Part shown: positions 16,794-26,189 of the stretch, in pieces
Numbering within the stretch: the stretch's first letter is position 1
Layout: each line of letters opens with the position of its first letter
Assembly (NCBI GenBank): GCA_905207425.1
Contig: CAJLLB010000005.1
Span: 1 to 33,470 of the forward strand
Source of the DNA: an uncultured Collinsella sp.
GTDB lineage: Bacteria; Actinomycetota; Coriobacteriia; Coriobacteriales; Coriobacteriaceae
Direction of reading: 5' to 3'
Length of the DNA: 33,470 bases
Program-made: the position numbers and the translations under genes
Notes under the pieces: model-generated
What the model saw: the letters and a program-made list of their open reading frames with translations, nothing else
Told to the model about the DNA's origin: nothing
Databases searched by the model: none

Positions 16794-18327
16794 CAGAACC
16801 TCCCCAATGCTTGCGATACACGCGAACTACTGCGCGCTCAAACGCGCCGTGCGGCACGCCCTTATGTCGGCCTTCCTCATAGCGCTGTTCGGCACGGTCG
16901 AGCAAGCGGCCCAGCTGTGTAAAGCGACCCGTCTTGTCGGTCGTCACAATGGGCTGCTGGCTCAGGATACGATACGGCAAGTTGGAGGTATAGGTATCGA
17001 GCCGCAGCAGCGCCACGATAAAAAACACCGCCGCACCCAACAAAAAGCCAAAGCCGTAAAACTGCTGCGGCAAAAGCAACGAAGCGGCAGTCGCCAGCCC
17101 GGCCACACCGGCAAACAGGCCCGAAGCCAGCACGGCTCCCTTATAGTCGGTAAAGTACAGCAAGATGAGCATCACCGTATTGCCCACGGCATACAGGCCA
17201 TAGCCCACGCACAGCGTGCGAAAATACCCGTGCATCAGGTTGTTAAAGCCCAACGGTAGGGCCGACAGCACCGTGGTCTCGAGCGAAATGACCGCCGCGG
17301 TCACAAACAGCTGCTTGAGCGCACAAAAGCGCAGTTCGCTGTTAAGCGTGGAGAGCATCTCCTCCTCGGCCACCACAATGTCGCCCACCACGCCGCCGTC
17401 ATTGAACAGGCTGTAGTAGTCGTGGTAGCGCGGATAGAAGTTGACCTCGACCGAGACCACAAAGTTGACGGTCGTGACCAGGATCGTCAAAAACGCAATG
17501 AGCGCCGGCACATCGTAGTAGGGCGCACCATAAAACAAGCCCTTGACCTGCACGCCAATAGGACCGGCCCAAATAATCACCAGGTGCGCAAAAAGTCCCA
17601 GATTGGTTAACAGGCCCGTGAGCGCCAGCGGCATAAACTGATCGAGCCACTGCAAAAAGGGCCAGGGGCTGCGGTCGCTCTGAGGAAAATACCGGTACAG
17701 CAGCACCACGTCCCAGGCGAGCATGACGCCGTAGCCCAGAGCAATTGACGCCAACAAGCCCTCGACCGGCGGCAGTCCCAGCGCCAGCGCGGCCAGGGCG
17801 CACAGGCACGCCACGCCAATGGCAGCCGCAAAGCTGCACAGGATGCCGCGGTAATCCTTGATGGCCGTGAGGTAGCTCATGCCGTTCCAGTTGACGATCA
17901 TAATGTTGAACAGCCACAGACACAGCAGCCCCTGCAGCAGCGTGGCGCCCGAGAACAGCAAAAAGACGCCGTAGAGCACCGTGCCCGCAACGAGCATAAT
18001 GGCGTTGGAGCCCCAAAACGAAGGTAGGATCTCATCCTCGCGCTCGGCAAAAAGCATATCGGCCAAAAAGCGCGTGACCGGCATAGAGAAAAAACTCGCG
18101 AGCGTGAGCGACGCCAGCAGCGTATAGGTCACCATGCACACCAGCAGATCTTGGTTGGCACGGCCCACACCCCACAGACCGCACAGCACCAAGATACCCA
18201 CCTGGAGCAGCACGCCCAGCAGCATGGGGCCCGTACACACAATGCCGGCGTAGCCATAGGCGCGCATCGTGGCAAACAGACCCTTGCGCCTAAACAGGCG
18301 CTTGAGCTCAAAACCGATTCCGGCCAC
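16756..18327 (-). CDS. pelG: PelG, membrane transporter of Pel polysaccharide synthesis
   Basis: PelG is an inner-membrane protein of the MOP/Wzx-like group that works with PelD, PelE and PelF to export the polymer. The 523-residue protein starts AGIGFELKRLFRRKGLFATM, a strongly conserved PelG start, and has about 12 membrane segments. It begins with GTG at 18327, with AGGGGGAG upstream in the end of pelF. Position after pelF and the family length support the call. A basic C-terminal tail of about 50 residues follows the last membrane segment. Confidence 0.92.
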   Translation of the reverse strand: MAGIGFELKRLFRRKGLFATMRAYGYAGIVCTGPMLLGVLLQVGILVLCGLWGVGRANQDLLVCMVTYTLLASLTLASFFSMPVTRFLADMLFAEREDEILPSFWGSNAIMLVAGTVLYGVFLLFSGATLLQGLLCLWLFNIMIVNWNGMSYLTAIKDYRGILCSFAAAIGVACLCALAALALGLPPVEGLLASIALGYGVMLAWDVVLLYRYFPQSDRSPWPFLQWLDQFMPLALTGLLTNLGLFAHLVIIWAGPIGVQVKGLFYGAPYYDVPALIAFLTILVTTVNFVVSVEVNFYPRYHDYYSLFNDGGVVGDIVVAEEEMLSTLNSELRFCALKQLFVTAAVISLETTVLSALPLGFNNLMHGYFRTLCVGYGLYAVGNTVMLILLYFTDYKGAVLASGLFAGVAGLATAASLLLPQQFYGFGFLLGAAVFFIVALLRLDTYTSNLPYRILSQQPIVTTDKTGRFTQLGRLLDRAEQRYEEGRHKGVPHGAFERAVVRVYRKHWGGSDDRYDDVSPSPV

Positions 18328-18330
18328 CGG

Positions 18331-19758
18331 CTACTCCCCCTCTCTGGGCAGGTCAAACGCTTGCGCCGTCTCGTCGTACAGCGCGCGATAGTTGGCGAGC
18401 ATCTGCTCGTGCAAGAAGTACGTGGCAACGCGACGCTGGCCGCGCTCCCCCATCTCAATGCGACGAGCGCGGCTTGTGCACATGCGTTCCATGGCATCAG
18501 CCAAGCCCTTGCGATACATGGGCGGCGTCACAAAACCCGCCACGCCAAAGTCGTCGCCCGGGGCGCCTTCGAGAAGCTCGCGACAGCAGCCCACCTCAGT
18601 CGTCACGCAGGGACGGCGCGCCGCAAGCGACTCCAGCACGCTGAGCGGCTGGCCCTCGGAGATGCTCGTCAAAATGGTAAAGTCGAGCTTTTCCATGTAC
18701 TCGACCACGTTGACGCGGCCGGTAAAGATCAGGTCGCGCACGCCCAGGGTTTCGACCAGCGCGTGGCACTCGGCGCCGTACTCCTCGTCGTCCACGCCGC
18801 CCATGATGTGCAGGCGCACCTTGGGCAGGCGCTCGTGCAGCTCAAAGAAGGCATAGATCATGGTCTTGACGTCCTTGATGGGTGCCAGGCGCACCACCGC
18901 GCCAATGTCCACCCAGCCGTCATCGGGCTTTAAGGGAATATCCTTAAAGCGGTCGAACTGGATGCCGTTGGGGATGACCAGGCATTTGCTCGCATCGCAG
19001 CCCATATCGATCTGCGTCTTGCGGGCGTTATGGAACAAACTCGTCACGCGGAAGGCGCGGCGGTAGATCTCCTCCGAAAGCAGGTAGAAAAAGCGAATCC
19101 AGCGGTCCTTAAAGGACGGCACCACCCAATCGGCGCGAATGATCTCTTCCTCGCGCTCGCGGGTATAGATGCCGTGCTCGGTGAGCAGCACCGGCGCATG
19201 GTGAACGCTTGAGCCCAGGCAGGCGAGCAGGCCGCCGTAGCCGGTCGAGATAGCGTGGTACACATCGGCAACCGGCACCTCGCTGCCCAGCAGGTAGAGC
19301 ACCGGCAACAGCATAGAGCGCATGGTGTGGAATGCGTCGGCAAAGGGCGTGTAGGGGTACTCGGCAAGGCACACGTCGCGGAAGATGTCCATAAACGTTC
19401 GGCTCTGCAAAAACGAGAGCGGATGCACGCGACGGCGGTGGAAGATATCGAATAACACGTCCCAGTCCGGATTGGAGAGCGACACCAGACGGCGTAGCGC
19501 CTCGCGCTCACGGTCGTTAAAACTGGCTTCATGTTGCTCGCCCGAAAGCCGCAGGGCATCGTCCAGAAACACCTCGTGCACCTCGACCACGTTGCCGGGC
19601 AGCTCGTAGACAAACTTGCCGCGGTCGGCAGCATGTGCGTCAATCACCCACAGCACGAACTCGTGCTCGGGCATGGCCTGGATATAGCCATGCATCCAGG
19701 TAGATACGCCGCCGTGCACATAGGGGTAGCAACCCTCGAGTACCAAGCAGATTCTCAT
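18331..19758 (-). CDS. pelF: PelF, cytosolic GT4 glycosyltransferase of Pel polysaccharide synthesis
   Basis: PelF polymerises UDP-sugars into the Pel chain. The 475-residue product begins RICLVLEGCYPYVHGGVSTW, the typical PelF nucleotide-sugar domain with GGVSTW at 16-21, and has the GT4 motif E-x7-E at Glu368 and Glu376 (SEGQPLSVLE). No membrane segment or signal. The start overlaps the stop of the pelA-like gene by four bases (ATGA), so translation is coupled. Confidence 0.94.
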   Translation of the reverse strand: MRICLVLEGCYPYVHGGVSTWMHGYIQAMPEHEFVLWVIDAHAADRGKFVYELPGNVVEVHEVFLDDALRLSGEQHEASFNDREREALRRLVSLSNPDWDVLFDIFHRRRVHPLSFLQSRTFMDIFRDVCLAEYPYTPFADAFHTMRSMLLPVLYLLGSEVPVADVYHAISTGYGGLLACLGSSVHHAPVLLTEHGIYTREREEEIIRADWVVPSFKDRWIRFFYLLSEEIYRRAFRVTSLFHNARKTQIDMGCDASKCLVIPNGIQFDRFKDIPLKPDDGWVDIGAVVRLAPIKDVKTMIYAFFELHERLPKVRLHIMGGVDDEEYGAECHALVETLGVRDLIFTGRVNVVEYMEKLDFTILTSISEGQPLSVLESLAARRPCVTTEVGCCRELLEGAPGDDFGVAGFVTPPMYRKGLADAMERMCTSRARRIEMGERGQRRVATYFLHEQMLANYRALYDETAQAFDLPREGE

Positions 19759-21635
19759 CTATCGCCACCCTCCTTGCGCTCGATCGTCAGGGTCTTATCA
19801 TTTGCCTTGAGCAGATACAGATTGCCCGTAAGGTGCGTTAGTTCGCCACCCGTCACCGCACCCGGCTCGCCATTATTGGTACGGAAGATGAGCCAAGCCT
19901 CGTCGTGGAAATTGCCCAGGCTGAGCGTCCAGGCATCCGCACTGGTATCCACACTCACCGTAACCGACGAAAAGCGCTGAATGGCGCCCGAGCAATCCGA
20001 GCCGGTCTGGCGGCGCAGGTCGGGCGCAGACTTGGTAAGCCAGTCCAGGTAGTCGGTCAGGCCGCCCTTGTAGACTTCCCAGCCCTCCTTGGCGCCGCGA
20101 TCGGGATCGAGCAGGTCGTCCGGGTGCATAAAGTGCGTACTCACGTAGTGCATGTTGAGCTCGGACACGGCAGCCAGGCGCATATAGGAATCGTCGACCA
20201 TGCCGCCCGAGACAATACGCGGCTGCTCCACAATACCATCGCTCGCCACGCCAAACTCCTGCACGTACGGCAAGTCGGTACCGTCCTCAAAGTACGTACT
20301 GGCAATAGTCTTAATGCGCGGAACGTCGGTGCCGATAAGCTGGCGCGCGCGGGCCGAAAGGATATTCGACGGTGGCACGTAGACCGAGCCGTGCGCGTTG
20401 GGCAGCACCTCGTCCTGGAAGGCTATAAGCTCGTTGAGCGAAGCGACGAGCGTTTCCTTGTTTTTCCACGTCTTGTAGACGTACAACGTACCATAGTCGG
20501 TGTCCCAGAGCGCAAGCGGCTGATGGTTGTAGCCGTGAAAGCCCAGCTCTCCGCCCATCTGCAGCAGCATGCCGCCAAAGTAGCGGAACTGCGTGGTATC
20601 GGCCTGGCGCGCGGGCTCGGTCTGGTTGACCGCGTCCTCGTAGTTTTCGATCATCACGCCGGTATAGCGAATGCCGTATTTTTGCGCGAGCTTTTGCAGA
20701 TCGGGCCACCAGACCTTGGCATAAAAATCGGCGACGGAAAGCCCGTAGTCGCGCTTGATGTAGGTGCCGTCGCCCGAGGGCACAGGGCTGGGAAAGTCGT
20801 CCAAATAGAACACGGCGCTGTTGATGACCGGATAGGCCGTGGCTTCACCCAGCAAGCTTATGGCCGAAGCATAGAACCCACGCATGACCTTGTCGTAGAT
20901 GCCAATGTTGCACACCACGGTGTGACCACTGCCGCAATCGTTAGACCAAATGAGCGGCGTGCCCGCGTCACCGGTCTTTGCCCAGACGTGCGCCGTTTCG
21001 CGCAATGAAACCGAGAGTGAAGAATCGAAGGGATCCGAGAACTCGTAGCGCTCTCCCCCGCCCAGCATAAAGTCCTCACTCGGCACAATGCTTTCGGCTT
21101 TTACATAGTCATATCCGGCCGATTCAATGCCAAGCTTGGAGGCAATCACTTGCAGATAGCTCGAGTTATCCGGCGGCATGGCGAGCATAAGAGAACCGCC
21201 AGCACTCACCCAACCCATAATGTCGCTCAGGTGCGTACCGAGCCCATCGAGCGACGGCATGAGCAAAATCACGCGATCGAAGGAGGTCAGCGAGGGAATG
21301 GCATCCGCACCATCCAGAGCAAGGTCCACGTCGCGGTGCGCGATCTTCATGTCCAGCAAAATCTGGTCGAACTGTTCCTTTACGTCCTCGACGCCAGCTT
21401 GATCGGAATCGGTAATGACCAGGCACGTGGGCTTTTGGCCAAAGATTGCCGAGGAGGCCGGCACCGCATCGTTGGCGGCAAGCATCCCCAGCTTATGCTG
21501 GCCCGCACTGTACTGCACGCCGGCACGCTCCACTAGCAGCACGGCGGCCATGGCAATAAAGACCGCCCACACCACGAGGAGCCCCATCCAACGAAAGCGG
21601 CCTGCACGGTCGCGGATATGTTGCGCCACGCTCAT
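19755..21635 (-). CDS. pelA: PelA-like membrane-anchored deacetylase (DUF2194 type)
   Basis: In Gram-positive pel clusters a shortened PelA carries the deacetylase but not the hydrolase domain; this protein fits that. A single membrane anchor (17-35) is followed by a Rossmann/glutamine-amidotransferase-like region (about 68-185), then a CE4-like polysaccharide deacetylase with YLDDFPSP (Asp279-Asp280) and the metal-binding HGYNH (His367, His371), and a C-terminal beta domain. It would remove acetyl groups from the polymer outside the membrane. 626 residues. Overlaps both neighbours by four bases. Confidence 0.85.
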   Translation of the reverse strand: MSVAQHIRDRAGRFRWMGLLVVWAVFIAMAAVLLVERAGVQYSAGQHKLGMLAANDAVPASSAIFGQKPTCLVITDSDQAGVEDVKEQFDQILLDMKIAHRDVDLALDGADAIPSLTSFDRVILLMPSLDGLGTHLSDIMGWVSAGGSLMLAMPPDNSSYLQVIASKLGIESAGYDYVKAESIVPSEDFMLGGGERYEFSDPFDSSLSVSLRETAHVWAKTGDAGTPLIWSNDCGSGHTVVCNIGIYDKVMRGFYASAISLLGEATAYPVINSAVFYLDDFPSPVPSGDGTYIKRDYGLSVADFYAKVWWPDLQKLAQKYGIRYTGVMIENYEDAVNQTEPARQADTTQFRYFGGMLLQMGGELGFHGYNHQPLALWDTDYGTLYVYKTWKNKETLVASLNELIAFQDEVLPNAHGSVYVPPSNILSARARQLIGTDVPRIKTIASTYFEDGTDLPYVQEFGVASDGIVEQPRIVSGGMVDDSYMRLAAVSELNMHYVSTHFMHPDDLLDPDRGAKEGWEVYKGGLTDYLDWLTKSAPDLRRQTGSDCSGAIQRFSSVTVSVDTSADAWTLSLGNFHDEAWLIFRTNNGEPGAVTGGELTHLTGNLYLLKANDKTLTIERKEGGDR

Positions 21636-22537
21636 CGGACCTCATCCCCGTCGCGCCAAAACGCCAACTTTTCGCGGTTGTCGGCGCTCAAATACACATG
21701 TTGCTTGTCAATCGCATCGATCACACGGTGAACCTCGACACCGTTGTGGCGCATCACGGCCAGCCGCAGGCAAAGCATCCAAACCTCCTGCTCCTCGGGC
21801 ACGTCGAGCACCAGCTGGTCGGTCACGACCTGCGCCTCGTCGATCTGTCCGACATCGGCCAGCGCCGTCGCGTATCGAATGCGCAGCTCAAAAGTGTCTT
21901 CGCGCTCGCAGCGACGCGCAAGCAGGCGCGCGTACTGTTGGCGCTGAATCTGAGCCACGCGCCCCTCAGCCAAACCCGAGCCCAAGTATTCACCAAGAAA
22001 ATCGCAGTATTCGTTGAGGTTTTGCGCACTCGGGTCCGTCTTAAAGGCACGCTCCAGCTGCTGCAGTTTAAGGTCGGACTCCTTGGAGATCTGCGCCACC
22101 GCCGTCGCGGCATAGTGCGCCACCTCAACGTCGTCGTTAAGCTTAGCCGCCTGTAGCTGCGCCAGGTACGCGTCGGGCTCCTCGGTGAGCATGGAAAGCA
22201 TTAGACGGCGCCGGTATGCCGGGTCGTTGACGATGAGCGCCTCCTCGAGCGGCACTACGCCTGCATCGTCCTCACCACTCGGTACCGACATACTGCGATG
22301 GAGCTCGTCGTTGAAGCGCAGCGACTCCAGCGCAGACTCTTTCAGTCCCTCGCCAAACTTCGCGCTGCGGATCGATAACAGAACCACCAGCAACGGGCCC
22401 CACAGCGGCACCAGCACTATCACAGCCAGCATGTGCCCGCGCACCGGCAGCAGGCCCAGCTTCATGAGCGTCCACAGCATCAGGCAAACCAGCGCATGAA
22501 TCAGCAGCAAGACAGCAGCAACGACAAGCGAAATCAA
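21632..22537 (-). CDS. pelE: PelE-like membrane protein with helical repeats
   Basis: A 301-residue protein with two N-terminal membrane segments (about 2-22 and 34-54) followed by a helical, TPR-like cytosolic region. This is the PelE architecture; PelE bridges PelD, PelF and PelG. Sequence identity to PelE is not obvious by eye, so the call rests on architecture and on the position between pelD and pelA. It overlaps both neighbours by four bases. Confidence 0.72.
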   Translation of the reverse strand: MISLVVAAVLLLIHALVCLMLWTLMKLGLLPVRGHMLAVIVLVPLWGPLLVVLLSIRSAKFGEGLKESALESLRFNDELHRSMSVPSGEDDAGVVPLEEALIVNDPAYRRRLMLSMLTEEPDAYLAQLQAAKLNDDVEVAHYAATAVAQISKESDLKLQQLERAFKTDPSAQNLNEYCDFLGEYLGSGLAEGRVAQIQRQQYARLLARRCEREDTFELRIRYATALADVGQIDEAQVVTDQLVLDVPEEQEVWMLCLRLAVMRHNGVEVHRVIDAIDKQHVYLSADNREKLAFWRDGDEVR

Positions 22538-24672
22538 GCGGCACCCCCCTCACCGTCACCGGTGTAAGAAATGTGCTGCAACAGCTCCACAATGTCCTCG
22601 CCGTCGACGGGCTCCACCACAATATGCTTTGCGCTCAGGCGCTCGCGGATAATGGGCAGATCGCACGCCTTTGCCTGGCGCATAAGCAGATAGAGCACGT
22701 CGCCGTCGACCAAGCCCGCCGCGTCGCTCTCGCGGATTGCCGACCCAATTGCGCCCACCAGCTCGCCGACAGGCTCCACGCCCGGTACCACGCGCAGGAG
22801 CAAAAAACTCCCCATCTTGCTATCTGCCAGCGCCTGCTCCGCCGCGAGCTCTTGGCCAAAGGCAGCCTGCTTGAGCACGCAAGTACCGTCAACGCAGCGT
22901 TTATCCTGCGCCACCGCCCAATAGTCAAAGGCACGGCCCAGCGCGCTTTCGACCAGCCCGCACAAGATGCGGAACAGGTTTTGATAATAGAGGGTCATTT
23001 GGTTTTCGGCCGCACTACGCACAAAGATCAACACGGCGGGTGCCCCGTCGCGCTCGATCGCGTATCCAAACATGGGAAGCCCCGGCGTCAGCTCGCGGTT
23101 CACCCACAGGTTCGAACGACCCCCGTCGCCCAAAAGAGGTGCAAGCTGCTCAAGCGTGAGCGAGCGTGCGGCATCTTCGGCAATCGCGGGACTTGCTGCC
23201 ACCAGGCGTGCAAATGCCCCGCCCGAAACATGGTAGATCGCCACCGAATCGTACTCGAGGATCTCGCCCAGAAGCTCGCAGCACTTGCGATAGATGTCGC
23301 GCGGGTTGAGCACATCGAGCTCCTGCGTCACGGCAAAGATCTTGCCAAAGCTGTCGTGGCGACCCACGATCTGGCGCCTGTACGCGCGCTTGTCCTCGAT
23401 CGCGTCGTGGTAGAGCTGCGTAAGGAACGTATTGCGGTTGCGCACGAGATCGTTTTGGTCGCGCTCCGCCCTAATGGCTTCGCTGTTGCGCAGCTGCACA
23501 TAGCCGCACACGGCACCCACCACAAAGTACGCAATAAACGGTAGCCAGTTGGACGGCTCGTAGAACAGACCCTGGAAGGTATAGCCGTACTGAGTAAAGT
23601 AGCTGGCTGCCAAACCCACCGACGCCAGCAGCGCCGCAACCAGGCCAAAGTCCAAGCCATACAGCGTGCCGATCAGCACCACGTAGAGCAGGCGATAATC
23701 GAGCACGTTGAGCTGGACCGATTGTGAGAACAGATGCTCCAGTACCTCGAACAGAACCCAGGCAACGCCCGTCTCCAGGCATTTAATAGGCAGCGCGCGC
23801 ATCTGGATGCGGTCGATGGCGGCACGCAGCGGGTTGATCTTTTTGATGCGTCCAGCGCCCCAGCGAGCTTGAATGGTCGAGAGATCGCGCAGCAAGTCAT
23901 AGCGCTGAAACCAGCCATAGCGCACGCGAGCGACGTCGCTGGCGGGCAGGGCGTAGCCGGCAGAATCGCCATAGGCAACGGCAAGGCCGGGGAACAGCGC
24001 CTTGAGGGCCTCGCCCACCTCACCCGCCGTGTGATGGAAGGTATCGGCAACGTCGAGCGTCTCAAAGTTACCATCCCAGCTATCGAAGATGCGGCGCACC
24101 AGCACCGCAAGCTCCTCGGCACACAGCAGGGGAAACGCCGCATCCTGCGCGCCCTGCAGAGCGACCGATCCGGTTGAGCACGCGTCGAACAGCGGCACCA
24201 AAAACGGGTCCTCCAGTGCGGCAGACGCGGTATACAGGAACGGCACGCGCAGGATCTTGGTCTGAACGCCCTCGCGAGCAGCGTAGTAGCGGCACAGGTC
24301 GTTGGCTGCGTGCGCGATAATGCCCTTGCCCGTTCGCCCCGCGGCATCGGCGGCACCCTCGGCACCCGCGGGCCCCGCTACATACAGCAGTTGGACCCGG
24401 CGACCCGCGCACGCACGAAAGACCGAGCGCAACAGCTCGATATCGCCCACGATATCGGTATGCGGGGTAAGGTAATTAGACAGGTAGACCACGCGTTCGA
24501 ACTCGTAGGCCTGATCCAGGTGTTGCAGAAGCTCTTTCCACGAGGTATGGGGCGATGACTCATCGCGGCGTGCTTCCGCGGCAGCGACGACCTGCACATG
24601 GTCCCCGGGGAACGCCTTGGCACAAAAGTCATCGTCAACATATGCGGTGTTGCCAACAACCAGCACCTCCAT
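22534..24672 (-). CDS. pelD: PelD with an N-terminal epimerase-like domain; probable cyclic-di-GMP receptor
   Basis: PelD is the membrane receptor that switches on Pel synthesis when it binds cyclic di-GMP. Residues 1-280 of this 712-residue protein resemble an NAD-dependent epimerase (SDR) fold but lack a clear GxxGxxG motif. Four membrane segments follow (about 302-393), then a GAF domain (about 450-580) and a degenerate GGDEF domain (about 590-705). The inhibitory-site motif RESD (647-650) stands exactly five residues before DGDVL (656-660), which replaces GGDEF, so binding without synthesis is expected. The start follows GGGGAGGGG. First gene of the eight-gene operon. Confidence 0.88.
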   Translation of the reverse strand: MEVLVVGNTAYVDDDFCAKAFPGDHVQVVAAAEARRDESSPHTSWKELLQHLDQAYEFERVVYLSNYLTPHTDIVGDIELLRSVFRACAGRRVQLLYVAGPAGAEGAADAAGRTGKGIIAHAANDLCRYYAAREGVQTKILRVPFLYTASAALEDPFLVPLFDACSTGSVALQGAQDAAFPLLCAEELAVLVRRIFDSWDGNFETLDVADTFHHTAGEVGEALKALFPGLAVAYGDSAGYALPASDVARVRYGWFQRYDLLRDLSTIQARWGAGRIKKINPLRAAIDRIQMRALPIKCLETGVAWVLFEVLEHLFSQSVQLNVLDYRLLYVVLIGTLYGLDFGLVAALLASVGLAASYFTQYGYTFQGLFYEPSNWLPFIAYFVVGAVCGYVQLRNSEAIRAERDQNDLVRNRNTFLTQLYHDAIEDKRAYRRQIVGRHDSFGKIFAVTQELDVLNPRDIYRKCCELLGEILEYDSVAIYHVSGGAFARLVAASPAIAEDAARSLTLEQLAPLLGDGGRSNLWVNRELTPGLPMFGYAIERDGAPAVLIFVRSAAENQMTLYYQNLFRILCGLVESALGRAFDYWAVAQDKRCVDGTCVLKQAAFGQELAAEQALADSKMGSFLLLRVVPGVEPVGELVGAIGSAIRESDAAGLVDGDVLYLLMRQAKACDLPIIRERLSAKHIVVEPVDGEDIVELLQHISYTGDGEGGAA

Positions 24673-24704
24673 GGCGCACCCCTCCCCTAAAATCCACTTC
24701 GTTC

Positions 24705-24735
24705 ATAGTCAAACATGCGTATTTTACGCTGTCAA
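24705..24735 (-). promoter_or_regulatory. Possible pel operon promoter
   Basis: On the minus strand a perfect TTGACA (24730-24735) lies 57 bases before the pelD start. The best -10, GACTAT (24705-24710), has a long 19-base spacer, so the assignment is weak. No other promoter-like sequence stands out. Confidence 0.3.
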
Positions 24736-24820
24736 CGCGAGTTGAAACGCCTTTAAGGCTGTTTTAAGAACTTTTTTAGAGGATGTGGGGACATCGAGAG
24801 TGCTAAATGAGCGACCAATT

Positions 24821-24944
24821 CGGAAGTACGGTGAAAACCCGAGATTTGCCGACCAGGCCCCGGTTTTGAGCTTCGGCGACCTGCGGTTTTGTTGGCAAAA
24901 ATCGGTTTGTGCTCGGAGGTTTCCAATTTTTTCCCGCACTTCCG
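24821..24944. repeat. Nested palindromic element upstream of pelD
   Basis: CGGAAGTACGGTGAAAA (24821-24837) pairs imperfectly with the stretch at 24927-24944, and inside TTTGCC (24845-24850) pairs with GGCAAA (24894-24899). It resembles, in size and build, the other intergenic palindromes of this window, though the sequences differ. It fills the middle of the 488-base gap between the pel operon and the toxin gene; the remainder, about 24945-25160, holds nothing I can identify. Confidence 0.5.
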
Positions 24945-25160
24945 GAAACGGCGATAAAACCCACTGTCTCAAAGCGAAAACGCGACAACTTCCGGTAGTC
25001 ACGAATACATCAAAGGACTCATTGACCACAGTTCGTAATTCTGCAATGTTGAATACTTGATAAACGGTTGACAGTGCGGATGTCCAGAGCGAGCAACTTG
25101 CAAAGAAGCACCTTCAACCCAAAGAGATTGAGGGCGTGAACTTGGCGACTCATTCGAACA

Positions 25161-26180
25161 TTAGCGACCCAGAAATTCGTTAACCGTATTAAGAAAACCC
25201 TTGATGTCCATACTGTAGCTCGGATAGGCCTCTTGAAGGCCCTTCAGAGACGACACCTTAACGAGAAGGACGTCTTGCAAATCCTTTTTCATTTCTTCTT
25301 GCCGCGTATACAGTTCATTAGTTCGCAGGTCTTCATAATCGTCATAAATAAACAGATCGGTCTTTTGCTCCCCGTAATCAACGCACATCAGGCAATAAGC
25401 GTTATCGCTAAAGTTACCACTTGTTGCAACAACGCTCACAGAGCCAGAGCATGCCGCAAGACGATCTAGCAGCTTCAGCTTATTGTCAAGTTCAATTATT
25501 TCACTACGCAATTCATTAAGATCTGCTGACACACAAGGTACTAAGGCGGCATTCTCTTTTATTGCAAGTACATTTGAGATTAAAGCAAAAATGCGCGCCT
25601 CATCCAAAGAACCTTTATCGAACTTGAGCCCACTTCCGCAAACGACATCGTATGTCTCAAGGGCGGTTGCCCACTCATGTTGCAACCGTGTGCGGATCTG
25701 TATCTCACAATACAAGTCCTTTAAGCCCGTCAGCGAAGAATCGTGCTGGCATATCAAATGCAGACTTCGGTATCCATTTTTCTTGGGTTGGTGAATATAA
25801 TCCTTGATACCCGGTATGCAACTATTCTTCAGAGCAGCCTCGAGGCAATCCTTAACAGCAAACACACAGTCATTGTCGCCAACGATAGCCCTGCATCCTG
25901 CAATATCATGCATCTGGTTGAGATTCATGTGCAGCCCCGGTCTCTTTAACTTGCCGATAATTGTGTCGTATCTCTTTAATCGGCTCACACAAAGCGCGTC
26001 AGAATCAAGACTCAATGCCGTCGTTTTTAGAAGGTCATGATAGAAATCGAGTATTTCCTGATGAGCTTCTCTCCAGTCCGAAACAATAGCATTTGCCTCT
26101 TTAACTTTATCCTCAGGGGCATTGATGTCGCGAAGAATGACACCGGCCCGTTTTGCCATGTTTTTGGAGAGAGGCCTCAT
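25161..26180 (-). CDS. RelA/SpoT-domain toxin, ToxSAS-like
   Basis: A 339-residue protein with an alarmone-synthetase fold: DIAGCR at 92-97, NGYRSLH at 135-141 (the tyrosine that stacks on the acceptor) and EIQIRT with HEWA at 159-171. There is no HD hydrolase domain. Small synthetases of this kind act as toxins that make (pp)pApp or pyrophosphorylate tRNA ends. Residues 205-339 form a further domain that I do not recognise. The ATG at 26180 was preferred over a GTG at 26189 because AGGTGG stands five bases before it. It starts nine bases after the Panacea gene, which is the antitoxin-then-toxin order. Confidence 0.86.
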   Translation of the reverse strand: MRPLSKNMAKRAGVILRDINAPEDKVKEANAIVSDWREAHQEILDFYHDLLKTTALSLDSDALCVSRLKRYDTIIGKLKRPGLHMNLNQMHDIAGCRAIVGDNDCVFAVKDCLEAALKNSCIPGIKDYIHQPKKNGYRSLHLICQHDSSLTGLKDLYCEIQIRTRLQHEWATALETYDVVCGSGLKFDKGSLDEARIFALISNVLAIKENAALVPCVSADLNELRSEIIELDNKLKLLDRLAACSGSVSVVATSGNFSDNAYCLMCVDYGEQKTDLFIYDDYEDLRTNELYTRQEEMKKDLQDVLLVKVSSLKGLQEAYPSYSMDIKGFLNTVNEFLGR

Positions 26181-26189
26181 TGATACCAC

